A stretch of DNA of 64,000 nucleotides from an uncultured Prevotellaceae bacterium (GTDB lineage: Bacteria > Bacteroidota > Bacteroidia > Bacteroidales > Bacteroidaceae): positions 1 to 64,000 of the forward strand of contig ONDP01000026.1 of assembly GCA_900316645.1 (NCBI GenBank). Direction: 5' to 3'. The notes below the pieces were generated by a model. It searched no databases, had not been told where the DNA came from, and was given only the letters and a program-made list of their open reading frames with translations. The position numbers and the translations under genes are program-made. Below are positions 6,988 through 15,085 of this stretch, piece after piece (the first letter of the stretch is position 1; each line of letters starts with the position of its first letter).

Positions 6988-7440
6988 ATGAAACAACCAA
7001 GAGGTTTGCGGAACAAGAATCCGCTGAATATTATCAAGAGTGAAAACATTAATTGGAAGGGGGAGGTGAAACCCTCTACAGATAGGAACTTCGCTCAGTT
7101 TGAAACAATGGAGTATGGGCTGAGGGCGGCACTCTGTCTGCTACGTACCTATTATAATAAACATGGGTGCAGGACTGTTAGGCAGATTGTGGCGCGATGG
7201 GATCCTGAGGGGGAACGGGTGATTGCGGCTTACGTCGGGACGGTGTGTCGACTGACGGGACTGGAGCCTGAGGCACCGCTGCCACCGATGAAGGTGGAAA
7301 CGCAGATGGTGTGGTGCGACTTGGTACTGGCTATGGCGACGATGGAGTGCGGACTGAATAACGAAGGCCGGCAAGCCCTTCGCCCCGATTTGGAAAAGGC
7401 ATGGGGTATGCTGTATAATCCTTTCATTATTTCTTGCTAA
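6988..7440 (+). CDS. Phage-like structural protein P5 homologue
   Basis: The 150-residue protein opens with RGLRNKNPLNI, the R-G-x-R-N-x-N-P-x-N-I word shared by Bacteroidales proteins annotated structural protein P5 and by phage lysozyme-like proteins, then an F-A-Q-F pattern and an YGLRAALCLL helix. A second helical block (VIAAYVGTVC) follows. Members are thought to be lysozyme-like or virion-associated, but activity is not proven. The start lies two bases after the upstream stub stop, so they were probably one transcription unit. No signal peptide is present. Confidence 0.65.
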   Translation: MKQPRGLRNKNPLNIIKSENINWKGEVKPSTDRNFAQFETMEYGLRAALCLLRTYYNKHGCRTVRQIVARWDPEGERVIAAYVGTVCRLTGLEPEAPLPPMKVETQMVWCDLVLAMATMECGLNNEGRQALRPDLEKAWGMLYNPFIISC

Positions 7441-7557
7441 TCTTTTTTGACGTTAAAAGTCATTCTATGATGGTTGGGAAACCATCGAAGGTGTTGTTTT
7501 TTGATTGCCAAGTATAAAATAATTTGGAGAAATGATGCGCATATTGATAATATTTCT

Positions 7558-7565
7558 TATCTTTG
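7558..7565 (+). promoter_or_regulatory. Promoter box for the second TerB gene
   Basis: TATCTTTG matches the Bacteroidetes box, 21 bp before the start; the upstream element is not clear. Confidence 0.55.
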
Positions 7566-7586
7566 CAGCAGAAAATACTATAAACT

Positions 7587-8201
7587 ATGGCATTCGGAAA
7601 ATTATTCAGTAATCTCAAAGGGCTGTTTAATGGCGGTCCAATGAAGGAGTTGGCAGAGGAACTGGCAACAGAGCAGGCCAAGCAGTCGGCAGAAGAGGTG
7701 GTTATCACTGACGAGTTCCGTCATGTGTTTGAAGTCAATACGCCCGTGAAGGAGAACATCCGTCACAGTTTCATGCTGTCGATGCTCGTCATGGCATCGC
7801 ATATCATCATTGCCGATGGTAAGGTGGAAGCAGAAGAGTATGGATTCCTGGGTCGTTTCCTGCGTGAGAATTTCAACGACGAAATGGCTGAAGAGGGTGT
7901 CAGCGTAGTACAAAAGCTCATTACCAAGCGCGAGGAACTGGAAGCCAGCAAGCCTAATGCCTTTATTCAATATATTGGCGACTGTGCCTTGCAAATCAAA
8001 GAAACGCTCAGCGAGGATCTGCGTTACCAGATGCTGTCGATGCTGGCTCTTATCGTGAAATCGGACAGCAAAATTGACGACAAGGAGGTGGAAGCGCTGC
8101 GCGAGGTGGCTTTGTACATCGGTATGAAGGCTTCTGACGTGGACACACTGATGAAGATAGACGTCAACAAAGCCAAGGACGATTTGCGTTGGCTGAAGTA
8201 A
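7587..8201 (+). CDS. TerB-family protein
   Basis: The 204-residue protein has a short N-terminal region with a Gly-rich patch and then a TerB-like all-helical domain (residues about 55-195) with two acidic loops, HIIIADGKVEAEEY and IVKSDSKIDDKEVE, both of the D-x-K/S-x-x-x-x-E type seen in metal-binding TerB domains. It is similar to the TerB part of the J-domain protein 5 kb upstream, including the FLRENFNDE segment, so the two are paralogues. There is no J domain. It is cytoplasmic; the role is unknown, and TerB domains occur in stress and membrane-associated systems. Confidence 0.8.
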   Translation: MAFGKLFSNLKGLFNGGPMKELAEELATEQAKQSAEEVVITDEFRHVFEVNTPVKENIRHSFMLSMLVMASHIIIADGKVEAEEYGFLGRFLRENFNDEMAEEGVSVVQKLITKREELEASKPNAFIQYIGDCALQIKETLSEDLRYQMLSMLALIVKSDSKIDDKEVEALREVALYIGMKASDVDTLMKIDVNKAKDDLRWLK

Positions 8202-8226
8202 AATACGTCTATCCTATAAGCACTTG

Positions 8227-9351
8227 ATGAAACAACCGGCCATTGTGATTCCTGAGGGATGCAACGAGGTGCTGTTGCATGCTTGCTGTGCGCCCTGTTC
8301 GTCAGCCATCGTGGAGTGGCTGTTAGCGAATGGGGTACAGCCGACTATCTTCTACTACAATCCGAACATCTATCCACGCGAGGAATACGAAATCCGCAAG
8401 CAGGAGAGTAAGCGCCATGCAGAAAGTCTTGGCATTCGGTGGATTGACGGCGACTATAATCATCAGGAATGGTTGCAGGGAGTCTGTGGATTGGAATCAG
8501 AACCGGAACGTGGGCGACGCTGTGAACAGTGCTTCACGTTGCGACTGAAGGAAACTGCCAAGAAAGCCAGCGAACTGGGCATCAAATACTTTGCCACCAC
8601 ACTGGCATCCAGTCGATGGAAGAGTCTTGAACAGATAGAACGGGCAGGATTGGCTGCCGAGAAGATGGTCAGCTCTCAGCCCTCAGCCCTCAGCCCTCGT
8701 TTCTGGGCTCAGAACTGGCGCAAGGGTGGTTTGCAGGAGCGTCGCAACCAATTGCTGAAGGAACTGCATTTCTACAACCAGCAATACTGTGGCTGTGAAT
8801 TCTCTGCCCGACAAGGTGCTGCACTGACAAAACCCTTGTTGCGCCAACAAATGCGCGAGGCCAAAAAGCAACATGCCGACCAGTTGGCCAAATGGTCTGC
8901 CGACATCGTGGAGAAACTCACTTCGTCCATCTTGCCTCATACCTCTACCATCTTATGCTATTGGCCCTTGCCTGACGAACCGGACATTCGTCAACTGATT
9001 AATACGCTGGTGAATGAGGGCAAGACCGTGTTGCTGCCTAAAGTAACAGGTGATGTAACGATGACTTTACACCGATACACATCACCTGACGATTTGGCTG
9101 AAGGGGCTTTCCACATCATGGAACCGACAACTGCGGCCTTTACCGACTTGGCGCAGATAGATACCGTTCTGGTGCCTGGCGTCGCCTTTGATGCAGCAGG
9201 TCACCGCTTAGGTCGTGGCCGTGGCTATTACGACCGTTTTCTGGCTACCTGTCCACCAGTGAGGAAAGTGGGCATCTGTTTCCCCTTCCAGCGTGTAGCC
9301 GAGGTGCCGTTTGAGGGTCATGACATCGTGATGGACGAGGTCATTGCATAG
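8227..9351 (+). CDS. queH: Fusion of epoxyqueuosine reductase QueH and 5-formyltetrahydrofolate cyclo-ligase
   Basis: Residues 10-192 match QueH: LLHACCAPCS with Cys20, Cys21 and Cys24, RCEQCF with Cys99 and Cys102, and a closing QQYCGCEFS. QueH reduces epoxyqueuosine to queuosine in tRNA. Residues about 200-374 match 5-formyl-THF cyclo-ligase (MTHFS), with PGVAFDAAGHRLGRGRG and YYDRF, which returns 5-formyl-THF to 5,10-methenyl-THF using ATP. The two are joined in one continuous frame with a very short linker. A 7-bp repeat is inserted at residues 149-158. The ATG is preferred to a TTG one codon earlier. The 3' end overlaps the convergent transporter by 11 bp. Confidence 0.9.
   Translation: MKQPAIVIPEGCNEVLLHACCAPCSSAIVEWLLANGVQPTIFYYNPNIYPREEYEIRKQESKRHAESLGIRWIDGDYNHQEWLQGVCGLESEPERGRRCEQCFTLRLKETAKKASELGIKYFATTLASSRWKSLEQIERAGLAAEKMVSSQPSALSPRFWAQNWRKGGLQERRNQLLKELHFYNQQYCGCEFSARQGAALTKPLLRQQMREAKKQHADQLAKWSADIVEKLTSSILPHTSTILCYWPLPDEPDIRQLINTLVNEGKTVLLPKVTGDVTMTLHRYTSPDDLAEGAFHIMEPTTAAFTDLAQIDTVLVPGVAFDAAGHRLGRGRGYYDRFLATCPPVRKVGICFPFQRVAEVPFEGHDIVMDEVIA
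8669..8698 (+). repeat. In-frame 7-bp tandem repeat inside the QueH domain
   Basis: TCAGCTC is followed by three perfect TCAGCCC units and a partial one, encoding SSQPSALSPR between the LAAEKMV helix and FWAQNWRKGG. The period is not a codon multiple, but the total length keeps the frame. Confidence 0.85.
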
Positions 9352-10663
9352 TGATATCTTTTCGCCTGAGAATGCGATAACCGTATAGGCTGACCACAAG
9401 GAAACAGAACAGTGGAAGAATGAACGAAGCATTCGTTGCAGGAATATTGCCAAATACTGTTCGCTGGTCGATAATCATTGCCTGTAACGGTGGTAATACC
9501 GAGCCTCCCAATATAGCCATTATCAGACCTGCAGCACCAAATTTCGCATCGTCACCCAGTCCCTTGAGGGCAATGCCGTAGATGGTGGGGAACATCAGCG
9601 ACATACAACCGCTGACACACACCAGACAATAGAGTCCCATGCGGTTTTGCAACAAGATGACGCCAGTGGTGAAGACCATTGCCAGCAGACCGTAGATGGC
9701 GAGCAGACTGGCAGGCTTGACCCACTTCATAAAGAAAGTGGCAATGAAACGTGAGCAGATAAACAGCACCATTGCATAGATATTGAACCGTTGCGACAGC
9801 ACCTCGGCACTTTGCTCGTCCATACCTTCGGCCATGAAGATGCGGGTGCCATATTGGATGATAAATGTCCAGCACATGATTTGTGCGCCCACATAGAAGA
9901 ACTGGGCAATGACGCCCTCACGATAGTGTGGCAGTCGGGCAATGCGCTTCAGGGTGGTCAGTGGGTGAATGTCGTGATTCATGTCGCCAACCTTGGGCAT
10001 CTTAGTCAAATAGATGATGATGAACATGACCACTATGACGAGACCGATAATCAGATAAGGCGAAATCAACACACTGAGGTCGTTGTCTTTCAATACCTCA
10101 AACTCTTCGTCGCTCAGCAGAGCACGCTCATCGCTGCTCAACGGATTGATTTTAGCCTGTATGAAGTTCATGGCCACAAACATGCCGATGATGCTGCCAC
10201 AGGGATTGAAACACTGTGCCATGTTCAGTCGTCGGGTGGCAGTCTCTTCTGGTCCCATCGTGAGGATATAGGGATTACAACTCGTTTCAAGGAACGACAG
10301 TCCACAGGTCATGATGAAATAGGCAAAGAGGAAACAACCGTAGATGCCGATGCCCTTGGCAGGAAAGAACAGCAAGGCTCCAATGGCATAGAGCCCCAGT
10401 CCCATCAGTACACCAGCCTTGTAAGAATACTTGCGAATGAAGATGGCAGCAGGAAAAGCCATACAGAAATAACCGCCGTAGAAAGCCACCTGCACCAATG
10501 AGCCATCGGTCACATTCATGCGAAATATCTTGGAGAATGCTTTAACCATCGGGTTGGTGATGTCGTTGGCAAATCCCCATAGGGCAAAACAGAAAGTGAC
10601 GAGAATGAACGGAATGAGATAGCTCACCCCGTCTTTCACAATAAGAGATTGCTGCTTATTCAT
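9341..10663 (-). CDS. FucP-type sugar:H+ symporter (probable L-galactose/L-fucose permease)
   Basis: The 440-residue MFS protein has twelve hydrophobic segments. It opens with YLIPFILVTFCFALWGFAND, the family-typical start of FucP-like permeases, and has GLSFLETSCNPYI in the region where FucP carries its conserved Glu and Asn. It is the last gene of an operon whose three enzymes match L-galactose oxidation, so L-galactose is the most likely substrate, with L-fucose possible because the sugars differ only at C6. The ATG at 10663 is chosen over an upstream TTG. Confidence 0.85.
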   Translation of the reverse strand: MNKQQSLIVKDGVSYLIPFILVTFCFALWGFANDITNPMVKAFSKIFRMNVTDGSLVQVAFYGGYFCMAFPAAIFIRKYSYKAGVLMGLGLYAIGALLFFPAKGIGIYGCFLFAYFIMTCGLSFLETSCNPYILTMGPEETATRRLNMAQCFNPCGSIIGMFVAMNFIQAKINPLSSDERALLSDEEFEVLKDNDLSVLISPYLIIGLVIVVMFIIIYLTKMPKVGDMNHDIHPLTTLKRIARLPHYREGVIAQFFYVGAQIMCWTFIIQYGTRIFMAEGMDEQSAEVLSQRFNIYAMVLFICSRFIATFFMKWVKPASLLAIYGLLAMVFTTGVILLQNRMGLYCLVCVSGCMSLMFPTIYGIALKGLGDDAKFGAAGLIMAILGGSVLPPLQAMIIDQRTVFGNIPATNASFILPLFCFLVVSLYGYRILRRKDITMQ

Positions 10664-10668
10664 ATTCA

Positions 10669-10706
10669 ATTCTTCAATCCTTCAATCTTTCATTCCTTCA
10701 ATTTTT
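10669..10706. repeat. 8-bp repeats between the dehydrogenase and permease genes
   Basis: On the minus strand, units such as AATTGAAG, GATTGAAG and GATTGAAG follow each other at 8-bp spacing, filling the gap between the two genes. Confidence 0.65.
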
Positions 10707-11720
10707 AAATTCCACCAGAATGCGGAAAGTCTTGCCAGGATTGTCTGCCCATTGCTGCATGGCTTCAGCAGCTTCCTCTGGTCGGACAACGCGGCTGATC
10801 AACTGGTCGACAGGACAAGTGCCACGCTCCAAATAGTGGATGACAGCACGGAAATCAGAAGGCTGTGCATTGCGCGAACCACGAATATCGAGTTCTTTCT
10901 GCACGAAGTATTTTGTCTGGAACGAAACCTCGGTCTTTGCATAGCCTATACAAATGACACGTCCCGTGAAGGCCACTTCATCAACAGCCATCTGGTAGGT
11001 CTGACTGCTGCCAACAGCCTCGATGACAACATCTGGGCCAAAGCCGGAAGTCATTTCCAGAAGACGCGCATGAACATCCTCAGTCTTGGTATTGATGGTA
11101 TAGCTGGCACCCATGCGACGTGCCAGTTCCAGTTTGCTGTCATCAATATCGGCAGCCACAACAGTAGCTCCGCGCTGAGCTGAACGAACCACTGCTCCCA
11201 TGCCTACCATTCCGCAGCCGATAACCAGCACCACATCGATATCTGTTACCTGTGCACGGCTGACAGCGTGGAAACCAACACTCATCGGCTCAATCAGTGC
11301 ACAGGTGCGGGGTGTGAGCAATCCGGCAGGAATGACTTTCTCCCAAGGTAATGCTATCAGTTCACGCATGGCACCATTGCGCTGTACACCCAGCGTCTCG
11401 TTATGCTGGCAGGCATTGACACGGGAGTTGCGGCATGAGGCACATTTGCCACAGTTTGTGTAGGGGTTGACAGTAACCACCATACCGGGCTTCAAACCCT
11501 CAGGTACATTGGCACCGACCTTCTCAATGACGGCTCCTACCTCGTGGCCTGGAATGACAGGCATGTTCACCATCGGATTCTTGCCCAGAAAAGTGCTGAG
11601 GTCTGAACCGCAGAATCCTACAAAGTTTAGGCGCAGCAGCACCTCGTCAGGTTTCATTTCCTCTTCAGGAATGTTTACGACTGCCATCTGACGTAAGGCA
11701 GAAATTTGAATTGCTTTCAT
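10698..11720 (-). CDS. Zinc-dependent medium-chain dehydrogenase, probable L-galactonate 5-dehydrogenase
   Basis: The 340-residue protein is a medium-chain alcohol dehydrogenase. Catalytic zinc ligands are visible as Cys in GFCGSD and His-Glu in IPGHEVGA. A structural zinc cluster appears as CGKCASCRNSRVNAC, and the nucleotide site as VIGCGMVGMGAV with an acidic residue after the second strand (AADID) that favours NAD. Its operon place, after a sugar dehydrogenase and a lactonase, matches the enzyme of Bacteroides vulgatus that oxidises C5 of L-galactonate to D-tagaturonate. Motifs alone allow other polyol substrates. Its start overlaps the lactonase stop by one base. Confidence 0.8.
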   Translation of the reverse strand: MKAIQISALRQMAVVNIPEEEMKPDEVLLRLNFVGFCGSDLSTFLGKNPMVNMPVIPGHEVGAVIEKVGANVPEGLKPGMVVTVNPYTNCGKCASCRNSRVNACQHNETLGVQRNGAMRELIALPWEKVIPAGLLTPRTCALIEPMSVGFHAVSRAQVTDIDVVLVIGCGMVGMGAVVRSAQRGATVVAADIDDSKLELARRMGASYTINTKTEDVHARLLEMTSGFGPDVVIEAVGSSQTYQMAVDEVAFTGRVICIGYAKTEVSFQTKYFVQKELDIRGSRNAQPSDFRAVIHYLERGTCPVDQLISRVVRPEEAAEAMQQWADNPGKTFRILVEFKN

Positions 11721-12649
11721 TATTCTGACATGTTTTTAATGTACGGTAAGTTGACTAAGTTGTTGAATCGATAGAAGTGGCTGGCATTGCCGCCAAGGAA
11801 CTGCCGTTTGTCATCATCACTGAGCTCGCGGCTCTTGAGAATGAAGTCATACGACATGCGATAGGTGATGGCTGTGATGGTGCGCGGATAATCGCTCCCC
11901 CACATCAGACGGTCCATACCCACCAAGTCGGCCGCCTCCCTGATAGCTCGGATGGCAGAAGGGTAGGGGTAGAACTCGGAATGATAGAGCCATGTGACGC
12001 CACCTGACTCGATGTAAACATGAGGATGGCGAGCCAGACAGACCTGGTCGCGCCATAGAGGGTTCTCCCAAGGAGGAGTCATGGGCGGATTAGCCATACA
12101 GAAATGGCCGATGGCAATGCGCAGTTGGGGACATTCGCTAATCACTTCACGCATCTGTGCCACTTGATCGGCACTGTCAGCCAAGGTAATGGAAAGTATC
12201 ATGTCCTGTTGTTCCATCAAATGGAACATTTGCATCATTTCAGAACTGTTTAATGGCGAGGAGAGCCGATGGGCAGGAATAGCCATAGCCCGAAAACCAC
12301 GAGCTGCCAGACTTTCTACCTGTCCTACCAGGTCGGGCGCATTGAAGTCGCACATGCCGCAGGTCAGGAAACGGTCAGGATGCTGGCGCTGTACCTCCTC
12401 TAAATAATCATTCTGCAAACCATCAATAAACTCCTGTACAATAACTGCTGCAGAAACCTGTGCATAGTCCATGTTAGACAGAAAGACCTCTGCCGTATTC
12501 CTGCCGTCAATCATAAACGGTGGCAACATTTGCACCTCTTCGCCCAAGAAGATGGAACGACCGTTGTGCAGGGTACGGATAGGTTTCCCATTCCATGTAG
12601 TATCCTGCCTGAGCCAAAGGTGGCTGTGGGCATCTATGAGTTTTTCCAT
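11720..12649 (-). CDS. Amidohydrolase-family sugar lactonase, probable L-galactono-1,5-lactonase
   Basis: The 309-residue protein belongs to the COG3618 amidohydrolases. It has the N-terminal DAHSHLW metal motif, IAIGHFCMA in the middle and MWGSDYPR near the C-terminus with the catalytic Asp. Members hydrolyse sugar-1,5-lactones such as L-fucono- and L-galactono-lactone. Neighbouring dehydrogenases and permease support the L-galactose assignment. It overlaps the upstream reductase gene by 16 bp, indicating one tightly coupled message. Confidence 0.8.
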   Translation of the reverse strand: MEKLIDAHSHLWLRQDTTWNGKPIRTLHNGRSIFLGEEVQMLPPFMIDGRNTAEVFLSNMDYAQVSAAVIVQEFIDGLQNDYLEEVQRQHPDRFLTCGMCDFNAPDLVGQVESLAARGFRAMAIPAHRLSSPLNSSEMMQMFHLMEQQDMILSITLADSADQVAQMREVISECPQLRIAIGHFCMANPPMTPPWENPLWRDQVCLARHPHVYIESGGVTWLYHSEFYPYPSAIRAIREAADLVGMDRLMWGSDYPRTITAITYRMSYDFILKSRELSDDDKRQFLGGNASHFYRFNNLVNLPYIKNMSE

Positions 12650-13584
12650 CTTACAAACATTTGGTCGCCAATGATTGCCTGCACCTCCTTCACCAGCCCT
12701 TCGTCCATTGGTTCGCTGGCATAACGAATGTTCTTGAGTACATTCTCTGGGTTGGCGCTGCTGAAAAGTGTTGTGGTGATGCGAGGATTCATACTGGTAG
12801 AGAATTGGATAGCCAGTTTCTCAATGGGGTAGCCTTTTTCTAAGCAATAGGCAGCAGCTCGGCTACATGCAGTGCGCAGGTCGCGTGAACCTGGATGCCA
12901 CATGGGAGCACCTCGGCTGGAAAGAAGGCCCATCGACAGCGGCGAGGCATTAATCACACCAACACCATGCTGCTCGAAGAATCCTAAGAAGTCTGACAGT
13001 AAAGTGTCGTTGAGCGAGTAGTGGCAGAAGTTCAAAATACTTTCCACCGTCCCTTCTTCAGCGTGTTCTACCACCCATTTCAGATTCTCGGGCTGCAGGT
13101 CGGTGATACCTACATGGCCCACAACACCTTTGCGGCGTAGTTCTACCAAAGCAGGCAGCGTTTCATCGACAATTTTCTGCAAACCTCCCGGCAATGATGC
13201 CTGGAACTCAATGTCATGAACATTAATAATGTCGATGTAGTCAACATTCAGTCGTTCCATGCTTTCATAGACACTCTCCGTGGCACGTTTGGCAGAGTAG
13301 TCCCAAGTATTGACACCATCCTTCCCATAGCGCCCTACCTTCGTCGACAGATAATACTTGTCGCGAGGAATCTCCTTTAGGGCTTTGCCCAATACCGTCT
13401 CAGCCTTGTAGTGACCGTAATAAGGGGAGACATCAATAAAATTGATGCCATTGTCTATTGCCACATGTACTGCCCGGATTCCTTCTTCCTCACGAATGTT
13501 GTGGAAAACGCCTCCCAGAGAGGATGCGCCTAGTGAAATATTTGACAAACTGAGGCCTGTCTTTCCTAATTCGTTGTATATCAT
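12634..13584 (-). CDS. Aldo/keto reductase, probable L-galactose (L-fucose) dehydrogenase
   Basis: The 316-residue TIM-barrel protein shows the catalytic tetrad of the family: Asp and Tyr in FIDVSPYYG, Lys in YLSTKVGRYG and His in IINVHDIEF. The sequence is of the L-galactose/L-fucose dehydrogenase subgroup, which oxidises C1 of the sugar to the 1,5-lactone using NAD. It is the first gene of the four-gene operon, with its own promoter divergent from ffh. Together the genes supply reductase, lactonase, acid dehydrogenase and permease, a complete route to D-tagaturonate. Confidence 0.82.
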   Translation of the reverse strand: MIYNELGKTGLSLSNISLGASSLGGVFHNIREEEGIRAVHVAIDNGINFIDVSPYYGHYKAETVLGKALKEIPRDKYYLSTKVGRYGKDGVNTWDYSAKRATESVYESMERLNVDYIDIINVHDIEFQASLPGGLQKIVDETLPALVELRRKGVVGHVGITDLQPENLKWVVEHAEEGTVESILNFCHYSLNDTLLSDFLGFFEQHGVGVINASPLSMGLLSSRGAPMWHPGSRDLRTACSRAAAYCLEKGYPIEKLAIQFSTSMNPRITTTLFSSANPENVLKNIRYASEPMDEGLVKEVQAIIGDQMFVRWKNS

Positions 13585-13611
13585 AAGTTAGTTATTTAAT
13601 TAATTTGGCAG

Positions 13612-13619
13612 CAAAATTA
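13612..13619 (-). promoter_or_regulatory. Promoter box for the L-galactose operon
   Basis: The minus strand reads TAATTTTG, 27 bp before the reductase start. Confidence 0.55.
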
Positions 13620-13662
13620 ATAAAAAAACGTGAATTGACGTGCTTTTTTAATATTATTTTTG

Positions 13663-13670
13663 TAACTTTG
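13663..13670 (+). promoter_or_regulatory. Promoter box for ffh
   Basis: TAACTTTG matches TAnnTTTG and lies 24 bp before the chosen start, divergent from the L-galactose operon promoter. Confidence 0.65.
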
Positions 13671-13694
13671 CACCCCAAAATAAATAAGGTATAT

Positions 13695-15050
13695 ATGTTT
13701 GAGAACTTAAGTGACAGACTTGAACGCTCGTTCAAGATATTAAAAGGTGAGGGAAAAATCACCGAAATCAATGTTGCAGAAACGCTGAAGGATGTGCGCC
13801 GCGCCCTGTTGGATGCCGACGTTAACTACAAGGTTGCCAAGCAGTTTACGGATACCGTCAAGCAGAAGGCAATGGGCATGAACGTGCTCACCGCCATTAA
13901 GCCCGGACAGTTGATGGTGAAGATAGTTCACGACGAACTGGCCGAACTGATGGGCGGCAAGGCAGTAGAGCTGCAACTGGAGGGTCGCCCCTCTATCATC
14001 CTGATGTCGGGTCTGCAGGGTTCTGGTAAGACCACATTCTCAGGTAAGCTGGCCAACATGCTGAAGAACAAGCAGCACAAGAATCCACTCCTGGTGGCTT
14101 GCGACGTCTATCGTCCTGCTGCTATCCAGCAGTTGCATGTGGTGGGTGAGAGTGTCGGTGTTCCCGTTTACTCAGAGCCAGACAATAAGAACGTTGTTGA
14201 GATAGCCAACAATGCTATCCGCGAAGCCAAGCAGAAGAATTACAATGTTGTCATCATCGATACTGCAGGTCGTCTGGCCGTTGACGAGGAGATGATGAAC
14301 GAGATAGCCACCCTGAAGGAGGCCGTCAATCCTGACGAGACGCTCTTTGTGGTTGACTCGATGACTGGTCAGGATGCCGTCAATACAGCCAAGGAGTTTA
14401 ACGATCGCCTTGACTTCGATGGTGTCGTACTGACCAAACTGGATGGTGATACCCGTGGTGGTGCAGCCCTCTCCATTCGTACTGTTGTCACCAAGCCCAT
14501 CAAGTTTGTGGGAACAGGCGAGAAGATGGAAGCCATCGATGTGTTCCACCCAGAGCGAATGGCCGACCGCATCCTCGGTATGGGTGATATTGTCAGTCTG
14601 GTAGAGCGTGCCCAGGAGCAGTTTGACGAGGAGGAGGCCAAGCGTCTTGAGAAGAAGATTCGCAAGAACAAGTTTGATTTCGACGACTTCATGGCTCAGA
14701 TTCAGCAAATCAAGAAGATGGGTAACATCAAGGATTTGGCTGGAATGATTCCCGGTGTGGGCAAGGCCATTAAGGACATCGATATCGACGATAATGCATT
14801 CAAGGGAGTAGAGGCTATCATCAATTCGATGACGCCCAAGGAGCGTGCCAATCCTGACATCATCAACCAGAGCCGTCGCCAGCGTATAGCCAAGGGTTCT
14901 GGTACGAAGATAGAAGAGGTGAACCGCCTGATGAAGCAGTTCGACCAGACTCGTAAGGTGATGCGCATGGTGGCAGGCGGAGGCAACTCGAAGATGATGC
15001 AGATGGCTGCTGCCATGAAGAATATGAAAGGTGGCAAGATGCCGTTTTAG
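13695..15050 (+). CDS. ffh: Signal recognition particle protein Ffh
   Basis: The GTPase that binds signal sequences and SRP RNA to target membrane proteins. After the N-domain come the G motifs GLQGSGKTTFSGKLA (G1), DTAGRLAVDEEMM (G3) and TKLDGDTRGGAAL (G4 and G5 area), then the methionine-rich M domain from about residue 300 with MRMVAGGGNSKMMQM at the end. The chosen ATG gives 451 residues, the usual size; an upstream extension of 30 residues would read through the promoter. Confidence 0.97.
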   Translation: MFENLSDRLERSFKILKGEGKITEINVAETLKDVRRALLDADVNYKVAKQFTDTVKQKAMGMNVLTAIKPGQLMVKIVHDELAELMGGKAVELQLEGRPSIILMSGLQGSGKTTFSGKLANMLKNKQHKNPLLVACDVYRPAAIQQLHVVGESVGVPVYSEPDNKNVVEIANNAIREAKQKNYNVVIIDTAGRLAVDEEMMNEIATLKEAVNPDETLFVVDSMTGQDAVNTAKEFNDRLDFDGVVLTKLDGDTRGGAALSIRTVVTKPIKFVGTGEKMEAIDVFHPERMADRILGMGDIVSLVERAQEQFDEEEAKRLEKKIRKNKFDFDDFMAQIQQIKKMGNIKDLAGMIPGVGKAIKDIDIDDNAFKGVEAIINSMTPKERANPDIINQSRRQRIAKGSGTKIEEVNRLMKQFDQTRKVMRMVAGGGNSKMMQMAAAMKNMKGGKMPF

Positions 15051-15053
15051 GGA

Positions 15054-15085
15054 ATTGAGAATTGACAATTGATAATTGATAATTA
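15054..15085. repeat. 7-bp repeat between ffh and folD
   Basis: ATTGAGA, ATTGACA, ATTGATA, ATTGATA and ATTA lead without gap into the folD ATG. Confidence 0.75.

Noticed and set aside
7468..7500. Terminator after the P5-like gene
   Set aside because: A GATGGTT/AACCATC hairpin exists, but the T-run starts about twelve bases later; too weak to list.
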